Assembly: GCA_021372515.1 (NCBI GenBank)
Contig: JAJFUG010000051.1
Span: 1-62,741 of the forward strand
Reading direction: 5' to 3'
Origin: a bacterium
Lineage (GTDB): Bacteria; Gemmatimonadota; Glassbacteria; GWA2-58-10
DNA length: 62,741 bases
Shown: one piece after another, positions 23,560-32,026 of the stretch
How positions within the stretch are numbered: the first letter of the stretch is position 1
Layout of the letters: every line of letters starts with the position of its first letter
Translations under genes and position numbers: made by a program
Notes under the pieces: generated by a model
What the model was told of the DNA's origin: nothing
Database searches by the model: none
The model's input: the letters and a program-made list of their open reading frames with translations, nothing else

Positions 23560-25143
23560 TCAGTCCCGGCTGAAAAGCTTGTCCAGGAACGGACGGTCCT
23601 GCGGGGTGGTGAACAGACTGACCACAACAATCAGCAGCAAGTTCAAGGGGAAAACCACGATAATCGGGTCGATCACCGACATCGGGAAATCGGCCAGCAC
23701 CGGCTGCCCGAAAAGCATCTGGCACACGCCCAGCGGCTTGGCCTCGCTGCCGTGGATGAACAGAGCGTAAAGCAGGCTGCCCAGCGAACCGAAAATCAGG
23801 CTGACTTTGGCCGCCGCTGGAGTCACCCTCCGCCAGTACAATCCCAGCGCATACAACGGCAGGAAACTCGCGGCGCACAGCCCGAAGAAAATCGCCGTGC
23901 CGCGCGCGATGATACTTTCAGGCAGCACGCTGCCCAGCCACATCACGATCACAATCCCGATCGAGATCGAGATGCGTGTCAGCTTGACCGTGTTGTCCTT
24001 CACCGTCTTGCGAGTTAGCTGCTGGTAAATGTCCCGGCTCATCGCCGTGCCCATGGCGTGTAACTGCCCGGACAGGGTGCTCATTGCCGCAGCCAGCAGA
24101 ATCAGCATGAAAATCGCGCCGAACCACTGCGGAAGAGCGCTGGAGATGAACAGCGGGATGATCTTGTCCACGTTGCCGCCGGCCGCCTCCTCCGCCAGCA
24201 CTCCCTGAGTGCGGAAGAAATAGACATTGGAGAGCGCCCCGACCACATAGGCCACACCGGGGATCATCAGGATGAACAGGCCACCCACCGGGACGGCGCG
24301 GTTCAGCTCGCGCTGGCTCTTGACGGTCATGAACCGCACGACAAGCTGCGGCTGGGCCAGTACGCCGATCCCCACGCCCAGGATGATCGTGGTGACCAGA
24401 ATATACCACCATTGCGAGAACGCCTTGGGCATCGCGGTCCAGCCCACATGGCCCATGGCGGCCAGTTTCTCCGGCACCTTGCCCGCCAGGTCGGTCAGGG
24501 CCTGGTGCGCCCCGCTGAACCCACCCAGGATGCTGTAGGTGTAGATGCCCAGGAACGCCATGCCGAAAAACATGATCGTCCCCTGCAGGGCATCCGTGTA
24601 CAGCACGCCCTTTAACCCGCCCGCGATCACATAGGCCGCCACGATCAGGGTGAAAATGAACAGCCCGACCATGTAGGGCAGCCCCATGTAGATCTCGATG
24701 TAGCGCGCCCCTCCGATCAACACCACTCCGGCGTACAGCGGCATGGCCAGAAAAATAAGCACTCCGCCGTAGACCTGGATGAACTTGCTGCCGTAGCGCT
24801 TGCCGATGAATTCCGGGAATGTGTGGGCATCCAGATGGTAGCCCATCATACGGGTCCGGTTGCCGAAAAAGACAAATGCGATGAAGATTCCAACGAAGAT
24901 ATTGAGGAACACCAGCCACAGAAGGCCCATGCCGAAACGCCCGGCCATGCCGCCGAACCCCACGATGGCCGAGGTGGAGATGAACGTGGCCCCGTAGGAC
25001 ATCGACATGATGAACGGGTGCGTGCTGCGCCCGGCCAGAAGGTAATCCGTGGCGCTGTTGGTCTTGCGGTAACCCAGGAAACCCAGGTAGCCCACTACCA
25101 GCAGATATACGATAACCACAAAGATGAGGAAGAAAAATGACAT
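23560..25143 (-). CDS. Sodium:solute symporter (SSS family), copy 1
   Basis: A 527-residue SSSF transporter with about thirteen membrane helices (LeuT-type fold). Family signatures are YLLAGRSTHPFIMSMSYGATFISTSAIVGFGG near residues 33-65 and GGLKGVLYTDALQGTIMF around 175-190. The conserved Ser/Thr residues for sodium binding fall in the TLSGQLHAMGTAMSRDIYQQL segment. It is strongly similar along its length to the next symporter. The substrate cannot be read from the sequence; the neighbourhood (PaaK, IorAB) suggests an aromatic or organic acid. It is the last gene of a long minus-strand run. Confidence 0.92.
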   Translation of the reverse strand: MSFFFLIFVVIVYLLVVGYLGFLGYRKTNSATDYLLAGRSTHPFIMSMSYGATFISTSAIVGFGGMAGRFGMGLLWLVFLNIFVGIFIAFVFFGNRTRMMGYHLDAHTFPEFIGKRYGSKFIQVYGGVLIFLAMPLYAGVVLIGGARYIEIYMGLPYMVGLFIFTLIVAAYVIAGGLKGVLYTDALQGTIMFFGMAFLGIYTYSILGGFSGAHQALTDLAGKVPEKLAAMGHVGWTAMPKAFSQWWYILVTTIILGVGIGVLAQPQLVVRFMTVKSQRELNRAVPVGGLFILMIPGVAYVVGALSNVYFFRTQGVLAEEAAGGNVDKIIPLFISSALPQWFGAIFMLILLAAAMSTLSGQLHAMGTAMSRDIYQQLTRKTVKDNTVKLTRISISIGIVIVMWLGSVLPESIIARGTAIFFGLCAASFLPLYALGLYWRRVTPAAAKVSLIFGSLGSLLYALFIHGSEAKPLGVCQMLFGQPVLADFPMSVIDPIIVVFPLNLLLIVVVSLFTTPQDRPFLDKLFSRD

Positions 25144-25275
25144 TTGACCGCACTCCCGGAATACCGTTCGTTCAGTGCTTCAGCAGTGGGCGGCCGGGCG
25201 GGCCGGCCGCCGGTTGGACTATTCAGACTCTCTGTCCCTTTCCAAAAAAGAAGGGGCGACAACCGATCCTGCTTC

Positions 25276-26844
25276 CTACCGCCGGAAAAGTCTCTCCACC
25301 TGCTGCGGGTCCATCTGACGGGTGAACAGGCTCACCAGCACCGTGACCAGAAGGCTTATCGGCAGAACGATTACAATCGGGTCCACCACGGCCAGGGACG
25401 GCACCAGGTTCGGCTTGCCGAACAGGGCCTGGCAGGCGCCCAGGGCCGCCGATTCCTTGGCGTGGATGAACAGGATGTAGAACACGCTGCCCAGGAAACC
25501 CACCACCAGACCGCTCTTGGCTCCCGCCGGAGTGGCTTTCTTCCAGTAGAGCCCCAGGGCGTACATCGGCAGGAAACTGGAGGCGCAGAGCCCGAAGAAA
25601 ATCGCCGTACCCGGGGCGATGATGCTGTCCGGGAGCACCTCGCCCAGAATCACTATGGTGATTATCCCCAGCAGAACCCCCAGACGCGCGATTATCAGAG
25701 TGTTGTCCTTTTTCGTCTTCGGGGTGAGTTGCTGGAAAATGTCGCGGCTGATCGCCGTGCCCATGGTGTGGAACTGGCTGGAGAGCGTGCTCATGGCCGC
25801 GGAAAGCAAGGTGAGCAGGAACAGCACCCCGAACCACTTGGGCAGGGCCTCCGAGATGAACAGCGGGATTATCGCATCGGCGTTGCCGCCCGCCGCGGCG
25901 ATGGAAATCATCCCCTGGGTGCGGAAAAAGAACACGTTGGACAGGCTGCCCACGATGAAAGCCACGCCGGTCATCATGAAAATGAAAATCCCGCCGGCGA
26001 ACACGGCCCGGTTCAGCTCGCGCTTGCTCTTGACTGTCATGAACCGCACCACAAGCTGCGGCTGGGCCAGCACCCCGATCCCAACACCCAGGACCAGCGT
26101 GCTCACCAGGTTCCACCACCAGGTGGACAGGAACCTGGGCATGGCGGTCCAGCCCATGTGCCCGGCGGCGGCCAGTTTCTCGGGGACTTTGTCCGCCAGG
26201 TCGGTCAGGGCCTGGTGCGCGCTGGTGAACCCGCCCAGGGAGATGTAGGTGAAGATGAACAGGATGCTCATCCCCACGAACATGATCGTGCCCTGGGCGG
26301 CATCCGTGTACATCACGCCCTTTAGCCCTCCGGCGATCACGTAGGCGGCGATTATCACCGCGCAGATCGCCAGGGCGGCGTCATAGGGGACGCCCATGTA
26401 GATCTCGATGAACTTGACCCCGCCGATCATCACCACTCCGGCGTACAGCGGCATGGCGATGAAAATGACCGCGCCGCTGAACACCTGGATGAACCGGCTG
26501 CCGTAGCGCTTGCCCATGAACTCGGGGAACGTGTGGGCATCCAGATGGTAGCCCATCACCCGGGTGCGGTTGCCGAACACCACGAAAGCGATGAAAATCC
26601 CCACCAGGATGTTGCAGAACGTGAGCCACAGCAGCCCCATGCCGAACACTCCGGCCGCGCCGCCGAAACCGACTATGGCCGAGGTGGAGATGAACGTGGC
26701 CCCGTAGGAGATGGCCATGACATAGGGATGGATCTGACGGCCGGCGACCAGGTAATCACTGGCGTTCGTGGTCTTGCGATAGCCCAGGAATCCCAGGTAA
26801 CCGACGAGCATGAGATAGAAAACGACAGCGATGATTGTCCACAT
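25276..26844 (-). CDS. Sodium:solute symporter (SSS family), copy 2
   Basis: About 522 residues from the ATG at 26844 (MWTIIAVVFYLML); a longer frame from 26919 adds 25 soluble residues that no SSS protein needs. It carries the same signatures as copy 1 (YLVAGRQIHPYVMAISYG, GGLKGVMYTDAAQGTIMF, TLSSQFHTMGTAISRDIFQQL). The two are tandem duplicates. A small accessory protein of the SSS type is encoded immediately upstream, so copy 2 is probably the principal transporter of the set. Confidence 0.92.
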   Translation of the reverse strand: MWTIIAVVFYLMLVGYLGFLGYRKTTNASDYLVAGRQIHPYVMAISYGATFISTSAIVGFGGAAGVFGMGLLWLTFCNILVGIFIAFVVFGNRTRVMGYHLDAHTFPEFMGKRYGSRFIQVFSGAVIFIAMPLYAGVVMIGGVKFIEIYMGVPYDAALAICAVIIAAYVIAGGLKGVMYTDAAQGTIMFVGMSILFIFTYISLGGFTSAHQALTDLADKVPEKLAAAGHMGWTAMPRFLSTWWWNLVSTLVLGVGIGVLAQPQLVVRFMTVKSKRELNRAVFAGGIFIFMMTGVAFIVGSLSNVFFFRTQGMISIAAAGGNADAIIPLFISEALPKWFGVLFLLTLLSAAMSTLSSQFHTMGTAISRDIFQQLTPKTKKDNTLIIARLGVLLGIITIVILGEVLPDSIIAPGTAIFFGLCASSFLPMYALGLYWKKATPAGAKSGLVVGFLGSVFYILFIHAKESAALGACQALFGKPNLVPSLAVVDPIVIVLPISLLVTVLVSLFTRQMDPQQVERLFRR

Positions 26845-26931
26845 CTGCCTGCGCTCCCATTTGTCGGTGGTGAAAAGCTCGGAGCCGCCCGCCCGCGGGC
26901 AGACGGCATCAACCGGCAAGTTGGCTCATGC

Positions 26932-27102
26932 TCAAAGGGTGTCGCTTATCTTATCCTCTTCCTTGGCCCATTTGGCCGTCTCATCGCTTGATGCTCCCCC
27001 GTCCGAATTCCACTTGGCCCAGCCGTACAACACGCACAGAAGACTGCTCAGGATGCACAGAAGATATGCCGCCACGATCCAGGGATCAGCCAGTCCGAAC
27101 AT
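26932..27102 (-). CDS. Symporter small accessory protein
   Basis: 56 residues from an ATG preceded by AAGGAGG. It begins M-F-G-L-A-D-P-W-I-V, has one transmembrane helix (about 9-29, AAYLLCILSSLLCVLYG), then a hydrophilic, charged tail. This layout (short FGLxDPW start, single helix with cysteines, upstream of an SSS permease) matches the small accessory subunits that accompany SSS symporters. It is encoded 87 bases upstream of symporter copy 2 and downstream of the porin gene, in one operon. Confidence 0.85.
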   Translation of the reverse strand: MFGLADPWIVAAYLLCILSSLLCVLYGWAKWNSDGGASSDETAKWAKEEDKISDTL

Positions 27103-27147
27103 GGTATACCTCCTTGTGCGGCGCGCACCGGCGCCGCCTCAGGGATT

Positions 27148-28599
27148 TTAGAAAACAACCTCGAGCTGGGAGCGGATGCCGTAGCCCATATCTTCATAGC
27201 CGCGGGCCTTCATCCATTTGCCGGGAAAGATGGCGGCGAATATGAACTGATAGCTGAAGTTCTTGTAGACCGGCACGGTGACGATGTTGTCATACTCCCA
27301 GCCGAAAGTCTTGCTGCTGACATTGACCGGGTTGCCTTGCATGTCCTTGCCCGGTACGGGCTCGGTCATGCGCAGGTAGATCGGGCTGAACACATAGGTC
27401 GCCTTGCCCGGCAGCATGAACACGGCCTGGGCCTTGGCATAGGTGGTGTTCTCCAGGCCCGGGGCCAGGTTCTCGGCCATGCCCTTGGAATAGAGGCCGT
27501 AGAAATGGCTGGCGTTGTGGTTCATGTGGATGAAGCGGTATTCGTAGGCCCAGGCGTAGGGGTAGAACGGGCCGACACCCACGTAGCCCTCGAACTTGTT
27601 GGGCGTCGAGGGGTCATCCCCGCTGCCGATCCCGTACTCGAACGACAGGCGCAGCTTCTTGTCCAGCAACGGGGGCGCGGCGGCGTTGACCATGAAACAC
27701 CAGCCGGTCCAGTCGATATCGGGCTGGGTCGAGTTGGCGCCGAATTTCTTCGCCCCGTTCTGGTAGTCAAACTCACTTTTCAGGGTCCAGCCGGCCGGCA
27801 GGGCCAGGTCGGCGGTCAGGCCCAGGTTCACGTGGCTGAGCAGGTCCAGGTTGTAGCTGTTGTCGCGGAAATAGGCCAGGAACGCCCCCAGCTTCGATTT
27901 CTGGACCGGCAGGCTTACGTCGCCGAAAAACATGTCGGCGTCATCGCAGTCGTTCACCTTCAGGTCGCTGTTGTAATTCTCGCGGATGCCCTCGAAAAAT
28001 TTCATCGAGCCGGCGCGGAAAGAGGGCTTGTCCGGACCCAGGTCGGTGTAGAACTGGTAGCCGAACACGCTGGCGATGTTGGTGTTGGTGTAGATGCCGT
28101 TACCCAGCATGAAGCCCTGGCGGCCGAATTTCAGCTTCATCTTGGTGTTGGGGATCTTCACATCCAGCCAGGCCTGGCGCAGGTGCGGTTCCCAGGCCTC
28201 ATCCGTGTTCAGGCGCACCGGTATCTTGGTCCCGTCCGGCAGGGTGAAATCGGTCTGCATCACTTCCTCGCCGGTCTGGATCGTGTTGTACTTGAACTCC
28301 TGGCCCAGGAAGATCAGCTTGTTGAGCTCGAAAAACACCTTGACGTTCTCGTTGGGGGTGATGCCGAAAGTCAGAGAGAGGTCGCCGTAATAATTGTGCC
28401 GGTTCAGGCTGCCTTTTTCGGATTGATCCCCGTCGCTGATGAAATCCAGATCGTAGTAGCGACCACGGTACTGCATGTGGCCCCCGACCTCCAGGATGTG
28501 CCCGGCCTCATCCTTCATGTTCCAGGCATGAAGCTCGGGCAGTGCCAGGGCCAAAGCTGAAAGAACTGCGACTGCGAGTACCGAGCGGGTCTGATGCAT
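27148..28599 (-). CDS. Outer-membrane porin-like beta-barrel protein
   Basis: 483 residues with a signal peptide (hydrophobic 6-20, cleavage after L-H-A near 25). The mature part alternates aromatic and charged residues in strand-length segments (HMQYRGRYYDLDF, LKFGRQGFMLGNG, YAWAYEYRFIHMNH, FSYQFIFAAIFPG), and the C-terminus ends in ...LEVVF with a terminal Phe, the BAM signal. The pattern suits a 16- or 18-strand alginate/phosphate-porin-like barrel. Located between an ACT protein and two symporters, it likely provides the outer-membrane entry for the same substrate. Confidence 0.85.
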   Translation of the reverse strand: MHQTRSVLAVAVLSALALALPELHAWNMKDEAGHILEVGGHMQYRGRYYDLDFISDGDQSEKGSLNRHNYYGDLSLTFGITPNENVKVFFELNKLIFLGQEFKYNTIQTGEEVMQTDFTLPDGTKIPVRLNTDEAWEPHLRQAWLDVKIPNTKMKLKFGRQGFMLGNGIYTNTNIASVFGYQFYTDLGPDKPSFRAGSMKFFEGIRENYNSDLKVNDCDDADMFFGDVSLPVQKSKLGAFLAYFRDNSYNLDLLSHVNLGLTADLALPAGWTLKSEFDYQNGAKKFGANSTQPDIDWTGWCFMVNAAAPPLLDKKLRLSFEYGIGSGDDPSTPNKFEGYVGVGPFYPYAWAYEYRFIHMNHNASHFYGLYSKGMAENLAPGLENTTYAKAQAVFMLPGKATYVFSPIYLRMTEPVPGKDMQGNPVNVSSKTFGWEYDNIVTVPVYKNFSYQFIFAAIFPGKWMKARGYEDMGYGIRSQLEVVF

Positions 28600-28662
28600 G
28601 CGTACCTCTCCCTGCGTTGGGGGTTTATGTGATGGGCCGCTGCCGGCCCGGGGGGTTCTTGC

Positions 28663-29094
28663 TTAGAGCTTGTAGACCTCGTTGCCGGTCAGAAGGCTCA
28701 CGCCTTTCTGCTGCAGGATGCCGATCGCCCGGTCGACCTCCTCGAAACGGAAAATGACCACCGCGCCCTCGGTGCGTTTCTCCACAAAGGCGTAGAGGTA
28801 CTCCACGTTCAGGTTGGCCTCCCGGAAAATCTTTAGCACCCCGGCCAGGCCGCCGGGGCTGTCGGGCACCTCGACCGCGATCACATCGGTGTAGCGGGTG
28901 GTGAAACCGGCCTCGCGCAGGGCCTCGTAGGCCTCCTCGGGACGGTTGACGATCAGGCGCAGGATGCCGAAATCACTGGTGTCGGCCAGCGAGAGAGCGC
29001 GGATGTTGATCTTGCGCGAGCCGAGGATGTCCGCCACCTCATCCAGACGGCCGGTGCGGTTTTCGAGAAAAACACTGACCTGTTTGACACGCAT
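28663..29094 (-). CDS. Tandem ACT-domain protein
   Basis: 143 residues, two ACT domains: the first begins VKQVSVFLENRTGRLDEVADILGSRKINIRAL, and the second VIAVEVPDSPGGLAGVLKIFREANLNVEYLYAF. There is no catalytic domain. Free-standing double-ACT proteins are commonly encoded next to phenylacetate-CoA ligase and IorAB and are thought to sense an amino acid (often an aromatic one) and modulate that pathway. Here it sits two genes downstream of paaK on the same strand. Confidence 0.92.
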   Translation of the reverse strand: MRVKQVSVFLENRTGRLDEVADILGSRKINIRALSLADTSDFGILRLIVNRPEEAYEALREAGFTTRYTDVIAVEVPDSPGGLAGVLKIFREANLNVEYLYAFVEKRTEGAVVIFRFEEVDRAIGILQQKGVSLLTGNEVYKL

Positions 29095-29120
29095 AGGAAT
29101 GTCCTTTCGACAATTGGGTT

Positions 29121-29927
29121 TCAGGGCTTTTCCTTGAGAAGGGCCAGCATGCGCCGGGCGTTGCCGTGCTCGATCCGCTCAAGCGCCTCCGGGGCCAGGC
29201 CCAGGGAGCGCAGGCGCTCCAGCTCCACCGGCTGGTCGCACCAGGGGCTGTCCGAGCCGTACATCACGAACTCCCGGCCGTGTGCGGCCAGCATCCGCCT
29301 GAACTGGTCATCCGGCATCCAGCCCAGGGAAAAAGAAGTGTCCATCCAGACTTCCCGGCCGATCAGCCAGCGCTCGGAGGCGTCCCACAACCGGAACCCC
29401 CCCATGTGGGTGGCGAAAATGCGGATGCCGGGCAGCTTGTCCAGCAGGAACGCGATACTCTGCGGGGTGCAGCGCGCCGGCGGATCGAACGAGATGTCCT
29501 CGCCGCAGTGGAACGCCACCAAGAGGCCCGCATCGCGCATGGCCGCGAAAAACGGGAGCAGCGCCGGGTCATCCGGCGCGAACCCCTGGTACTCGGGGTG
29601 CAGTTTCACCCCCGGCAGGCCCAGAGCGACCAGCTCATCCAGCTCCTCGCGCCAGGTGCGGCTGGCCGGGTGCAGCCCGCCCAGCATCTCGAGGCGCGGG
29701 TCCTTCACCGCGGCGGAGAAGCGGTTGACCGAGCTGACTTTCTCCGGGTTGGTGGCCACGGGCAGCACCAGGGCCAGCTCGATGCCTGTCCGTTCCATCG
29801 AGTCGAGGAGCCCCTGACGGGTGCCGTCCAGAAAGGCCCTCTGGCCGCTGGTGCCCTCCAGCTTGGAGACCGCCGCGGCCGCCACCTTGTCCGGAAAGAA
29901 ATGGGCGTGCGAATCTATCACTGCCAC
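29121..29927 (-). CDS. Amidohydrolase-2 family TIM-barrel protein
   Basis: 268 residues with metal-ligand motifs in the expected order: DSHAHFFPD at the N-terminus, GVKLHPEYQGF, VAFHCGEDI, FATHMGGF and YGSDSPWCD (catalytic Asp) near residue 228, then EHGNARRML, the usual end of the family. It resembles ACMSD/2-amino-3-carboxymuconate-semialdehyde decarboxylase-like and other non-hydrolytic decarboxylases. It lies between paaK and the ACT gene with 20-27 base gaps, so an aryl-acid role is plausible. The exact reaction is unknown. Confidence 0.9.
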   Translation of the reverse strand: MAVIDSHAHFFPDKVAAAAVSKLEGTSGQRAFLDGTRQGLLDSMERTGIELALVLPVATNPEKVSSVNRFSAAVKDPRLEMLGGLHPASRTWREELDELVALGLPGVKLHPEYQGFAPDDPALLPFFAAMRDAGLLVAFHCGEDISFDPPARCTPQSIAFLLDKLPGIRIFATHMGGFRLWDASERWLIGREVWMDTSFSLGWMPDDQFRRMLAAHGREFVMYGSDSPWCDQPVELERLRSLGLAPEALERIEHGNARRMLALLKEKP

Positions 29928-29946
29928 TTGAACCTCCCTCCTTACC

Positions 29947-31248
29947 TTACGGCTTCGGCCGCTCGTCGATCACCCGCTTGGCCTTGCCCTCGCTGCGGGC
30001 GATAGTGCGCGGCTCCACCAGCTTGACCCGGATCGACACTCCAAGAACCGATTCGAGTTCGGACTTGACCTTGCGGCTCAGGCCCTCGAGCTGCCTTATC
30101 TCGTCCGAGAAGAAACGCTCGTCCACCTCCACCTGCACTTCCAGCGTGTCGAGCGAGCCCTCGCGCCGCACGATAAGCTGGTAGTGCGGCTGGGCCTCCT
30201 CGATGCCCACCAGCACGCTCTCGACCTGCGAGGGGAACACATTCACCCCGCGGATGATGAGCATGTCGTCCGTGCGGCCGCTGATCCGGGCCATGCGCAC
30301 GTGGGTCCGCCCGCAGGCGCATTTCTCGGGGTGCAGGCTGGTGATGTCGCGGGTGCGGTAGCGGATCAGCGGGAAAGCCTCCTTGGTCACCGTGGTGAAC
30401 ACCAGCTCACCTTTCTGTCCGTAGGGCAGCGGCTCTCCGCTCACCGGGTCGATGACCTCGGGGATGAAATGATCGTCGAACACGTGCAGGCCGTTTTTCT
30501 GCAGGCACTCCATCGACACGCCGGGGCCGATGATCTCGCTCAGGCCGTAGATGTCCAGGGCGTCAATGCTGAGGTTCTTCTCGATGGAGGCCCGTATCTC
30601 ATCGCTCCAGGGCTCGGCCCCGAACACCCCCACCTTGAGCGGGAGCGTGCGGATGTCGATCCCCATCTCGGCCGCCACCTCGGCGATGTAGAGCGAGTAG
30701 GAGGGCGTGCAGCACAGGCCGGTGGAGCCGAAATCCTGCAGGATCATGATCTGGCGCTTGGTGTTGCCGCCCGAGATCGGGATCACCGCCGCGCCGATCC
30801 GCTCGGCCCCGTAGTGCGCGCCCAACCCGCCGGTGAACATCCCGTAGCCGTAGGCGTTCTGGATGATGTCGCCGCGGCCCAGGCCGGCGCAGGTAAAACT
30901 GCGGGCCATCACCTCGGCCCACAGGTCGATGTCGTTCTTGGTGTAGCCGACCACGGTGGGCTTGCCGGTGGTCCCGCTGGAGGAGTGGATGCGCACCACG
31001 TCATCCAACGGCACGTTGAACAGGCCGAACGGATAGTTGTCCCGCAGGTCCTGCTTGTTGGTGAACGGCAGGTGGCGCAGATCATCGACCGAGCGGATGT
31101 CCTCCGGCTTGATGCCCTTGGACTCGAAGGCGCGGCGGTAGAAAGGCACGCGCTCGTAGACCCGGCGGCAGCAGTCCGCCAGGCGCTCCCCCTGGAGCTG
31201 GCGGCGCTCCTCGAGAGGCATGGTTTCGTATTTCTCGTTCCAGATCAA
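29947..31248 (-). CDS. paaK: Phenylacetate-CoA ligase (AMP-forming)
   Basis: 433 residues from a TTG at 31248 with GGAG seven bases upstream. This gives the family N-terminus [18 protein letters not shown]; an earlier GTG at 31302 has no ribosome site. The adenylate-forming ATP motif is [17 protein letters not shown]. Later motifs are [19 protein letters not shown] and [10 protein letters not shown], and the C-terminal subdomain holds [15 protein letters not shown]. It activates phenylacetate or another arylacetate to the CoA thioester. In iorAB-linked clusters it processes aryl-acyl products. Confidence 0.94.
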   Translation of the reverse strand: MIWNEKYETMPLEERRQLQGERLADCCRRVYERVPFYRRAFESKGIKPEDIRSVDDLRHLPFTNKQDLRDNYPFGLFNVPLDDVVRIHSSSGTTGKPTVVGYTKNDIDLWAEVMARSFTCAGLGRGDIIQNAYGYGMFTGGLGAHYGAERIGAAVIPISGGNTKRQIMILQDFGSTGLCCTPSYSLYIAEVAAEMGIDIRTLPLKVGVFGAEPWSDEIRASIEKNLSIDALDIYGLSEIIGPGVSMECLQKNGLHVFDDHFIPEVIDPVSGEPLPYGQKGELVFTTVTKEAFPLIRYRTRDITSLHPEKCACGRTHVRMARISGRTDDMLIIRGVNVFPSQVESVLVGIEEAQPHYQLIVRREGSLDTLEVQVEVDERFFSDEIRQLEGLSRKVKSELESVLGVSIRVKLVEPRTIARSEGKAKRVIDERPKP

Positions 31249-31342
31249 CGCGGGGCTCCATCGGTTGCGGTTTATCTGCGCAGGCCGGGGTTGCGCACTC
31301 ACTACCGGGCGCGCGCGTCCCCGACAGGGAATGTCAGTAAAC

Positions 31343-31362
31343 GGGCAGGGTCGCCCCTGCTA
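31343..31362. repeat. GC-rich hairpin upstream of paaK
   Basis: GCAGGG (31346-31351) and CCCTGC (31355-31360) around a short loop; the minus strand reads GCAGGGGCGACCC, related to the GTAGGGGC family elsewhere in the window. The boundary is approximate. Confidence 0.35.
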
Positions 31363-31391
31363 TGCACGGAATAACGGTGCGATGCACCTCG

Positions 31392-31422
31392 AAAAGCGGC
31401 CGGAGCACGGCGCTCCGGCCGC
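31392..31422 (-). terminator. Rho-independent terminator of iorAB
   Basis: On minus, after the iorB stop: perfect 11-base stem GCGGCCGGAGC with GCTCCGGCCGC (31396-31406 and 31412-31422) and TTTT at 31395-31392. It partly separates iorAB from paaK transcription. Confidence 0.82.
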
Positions 31423-31429
31423 CCTGAAT

Positions 31430-32026
31430 TCAACGGAGGCTGTCTGCGGCGTCGCGGCCCAGCGCGAAGGCGCGACGGTTGAGCTCGATGAATTTCTCTT
31501 TGACCTGCGCTTCGAGCGCTTTCTCCCAAAGCTCGGCGGGAAACTCGAGCAGGCGGCTCAGGGCCCCGAGCAGCACCACGTTCATGCTGCGAAGATCCCC
31601 GGCCTGGAGCGCCCGCGCCACACCATCCACCACCAGCACCCGCCGGCCGTTGGAATACAGAAGGTCGATCGCGTTCTCGGTGTAGGGAATCTTGCCCGTG
31701 GCCACCGAGACCGGGTCGAGACGGAAATCGTTGACCACTATCGCCCCGTCCGGAGCCAGGTAGCCACTCCAGCGCAGGGCTTCCAGCTTCTCCAGCGCCA
31801 CCAGGACATCCACCTGTCCCTGGGGGATGATCGGCGAGAGGACTTTCTCGCCGTAGCGCACGTGGCTGTTGACCGTCCCGCCACGCTGGCTCATCCCGTG
31901 GATTTCGCTCTTCTTCACATCCAGCCCGGCCAGCAGGGCGGCCTGGCTGACCACCTCGGAGGCGAGCAGGATCCCCTGGCCGCCCACTCCGACTATCAGC
32001 ACGTTGGTTGTCTTGTTCCGGTTCAT
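31430..32026 (-). CDS. iorB: Indolepyruvate ferredoxin oxidoreductase, beta subunit
   Basis: 198 residues from the ATG at 32026, which overlaps the iorA stop by four bases (ATGA). It has the pyruvate/2-oxoacid:ferredoxin oxidoreductase gamma-type fold, with the start LIVGVGGQGILLASEVVSQAAL, then EIHGMSQRGGTVNSHVRYG. It pairs with IorA to oxidise indolepyruvate and other aryl-pyruvates with CoA and ferredoxin. A longer frame adds 18 residues read from the iorA end and is rejected. Confidence 0.93.
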   Translation of the reverse strand: MNRNKTTNVLIVGVGGQGILLASEVVSQAALLAGLDVKKSEIHGMSQRGGTVNSHVRYGEKVLSPIIPQGQVDVLVALEKLEALRWSGYLAPDGAIVVNDFRLDPVSVATGKIPYTENAIDLLYSNGRRVLVVDGVARALQAGDLRSMNVVLLGALSRLLEFPAELWEKALEAQVKEKFIELNRRAFALGRDAADSLR

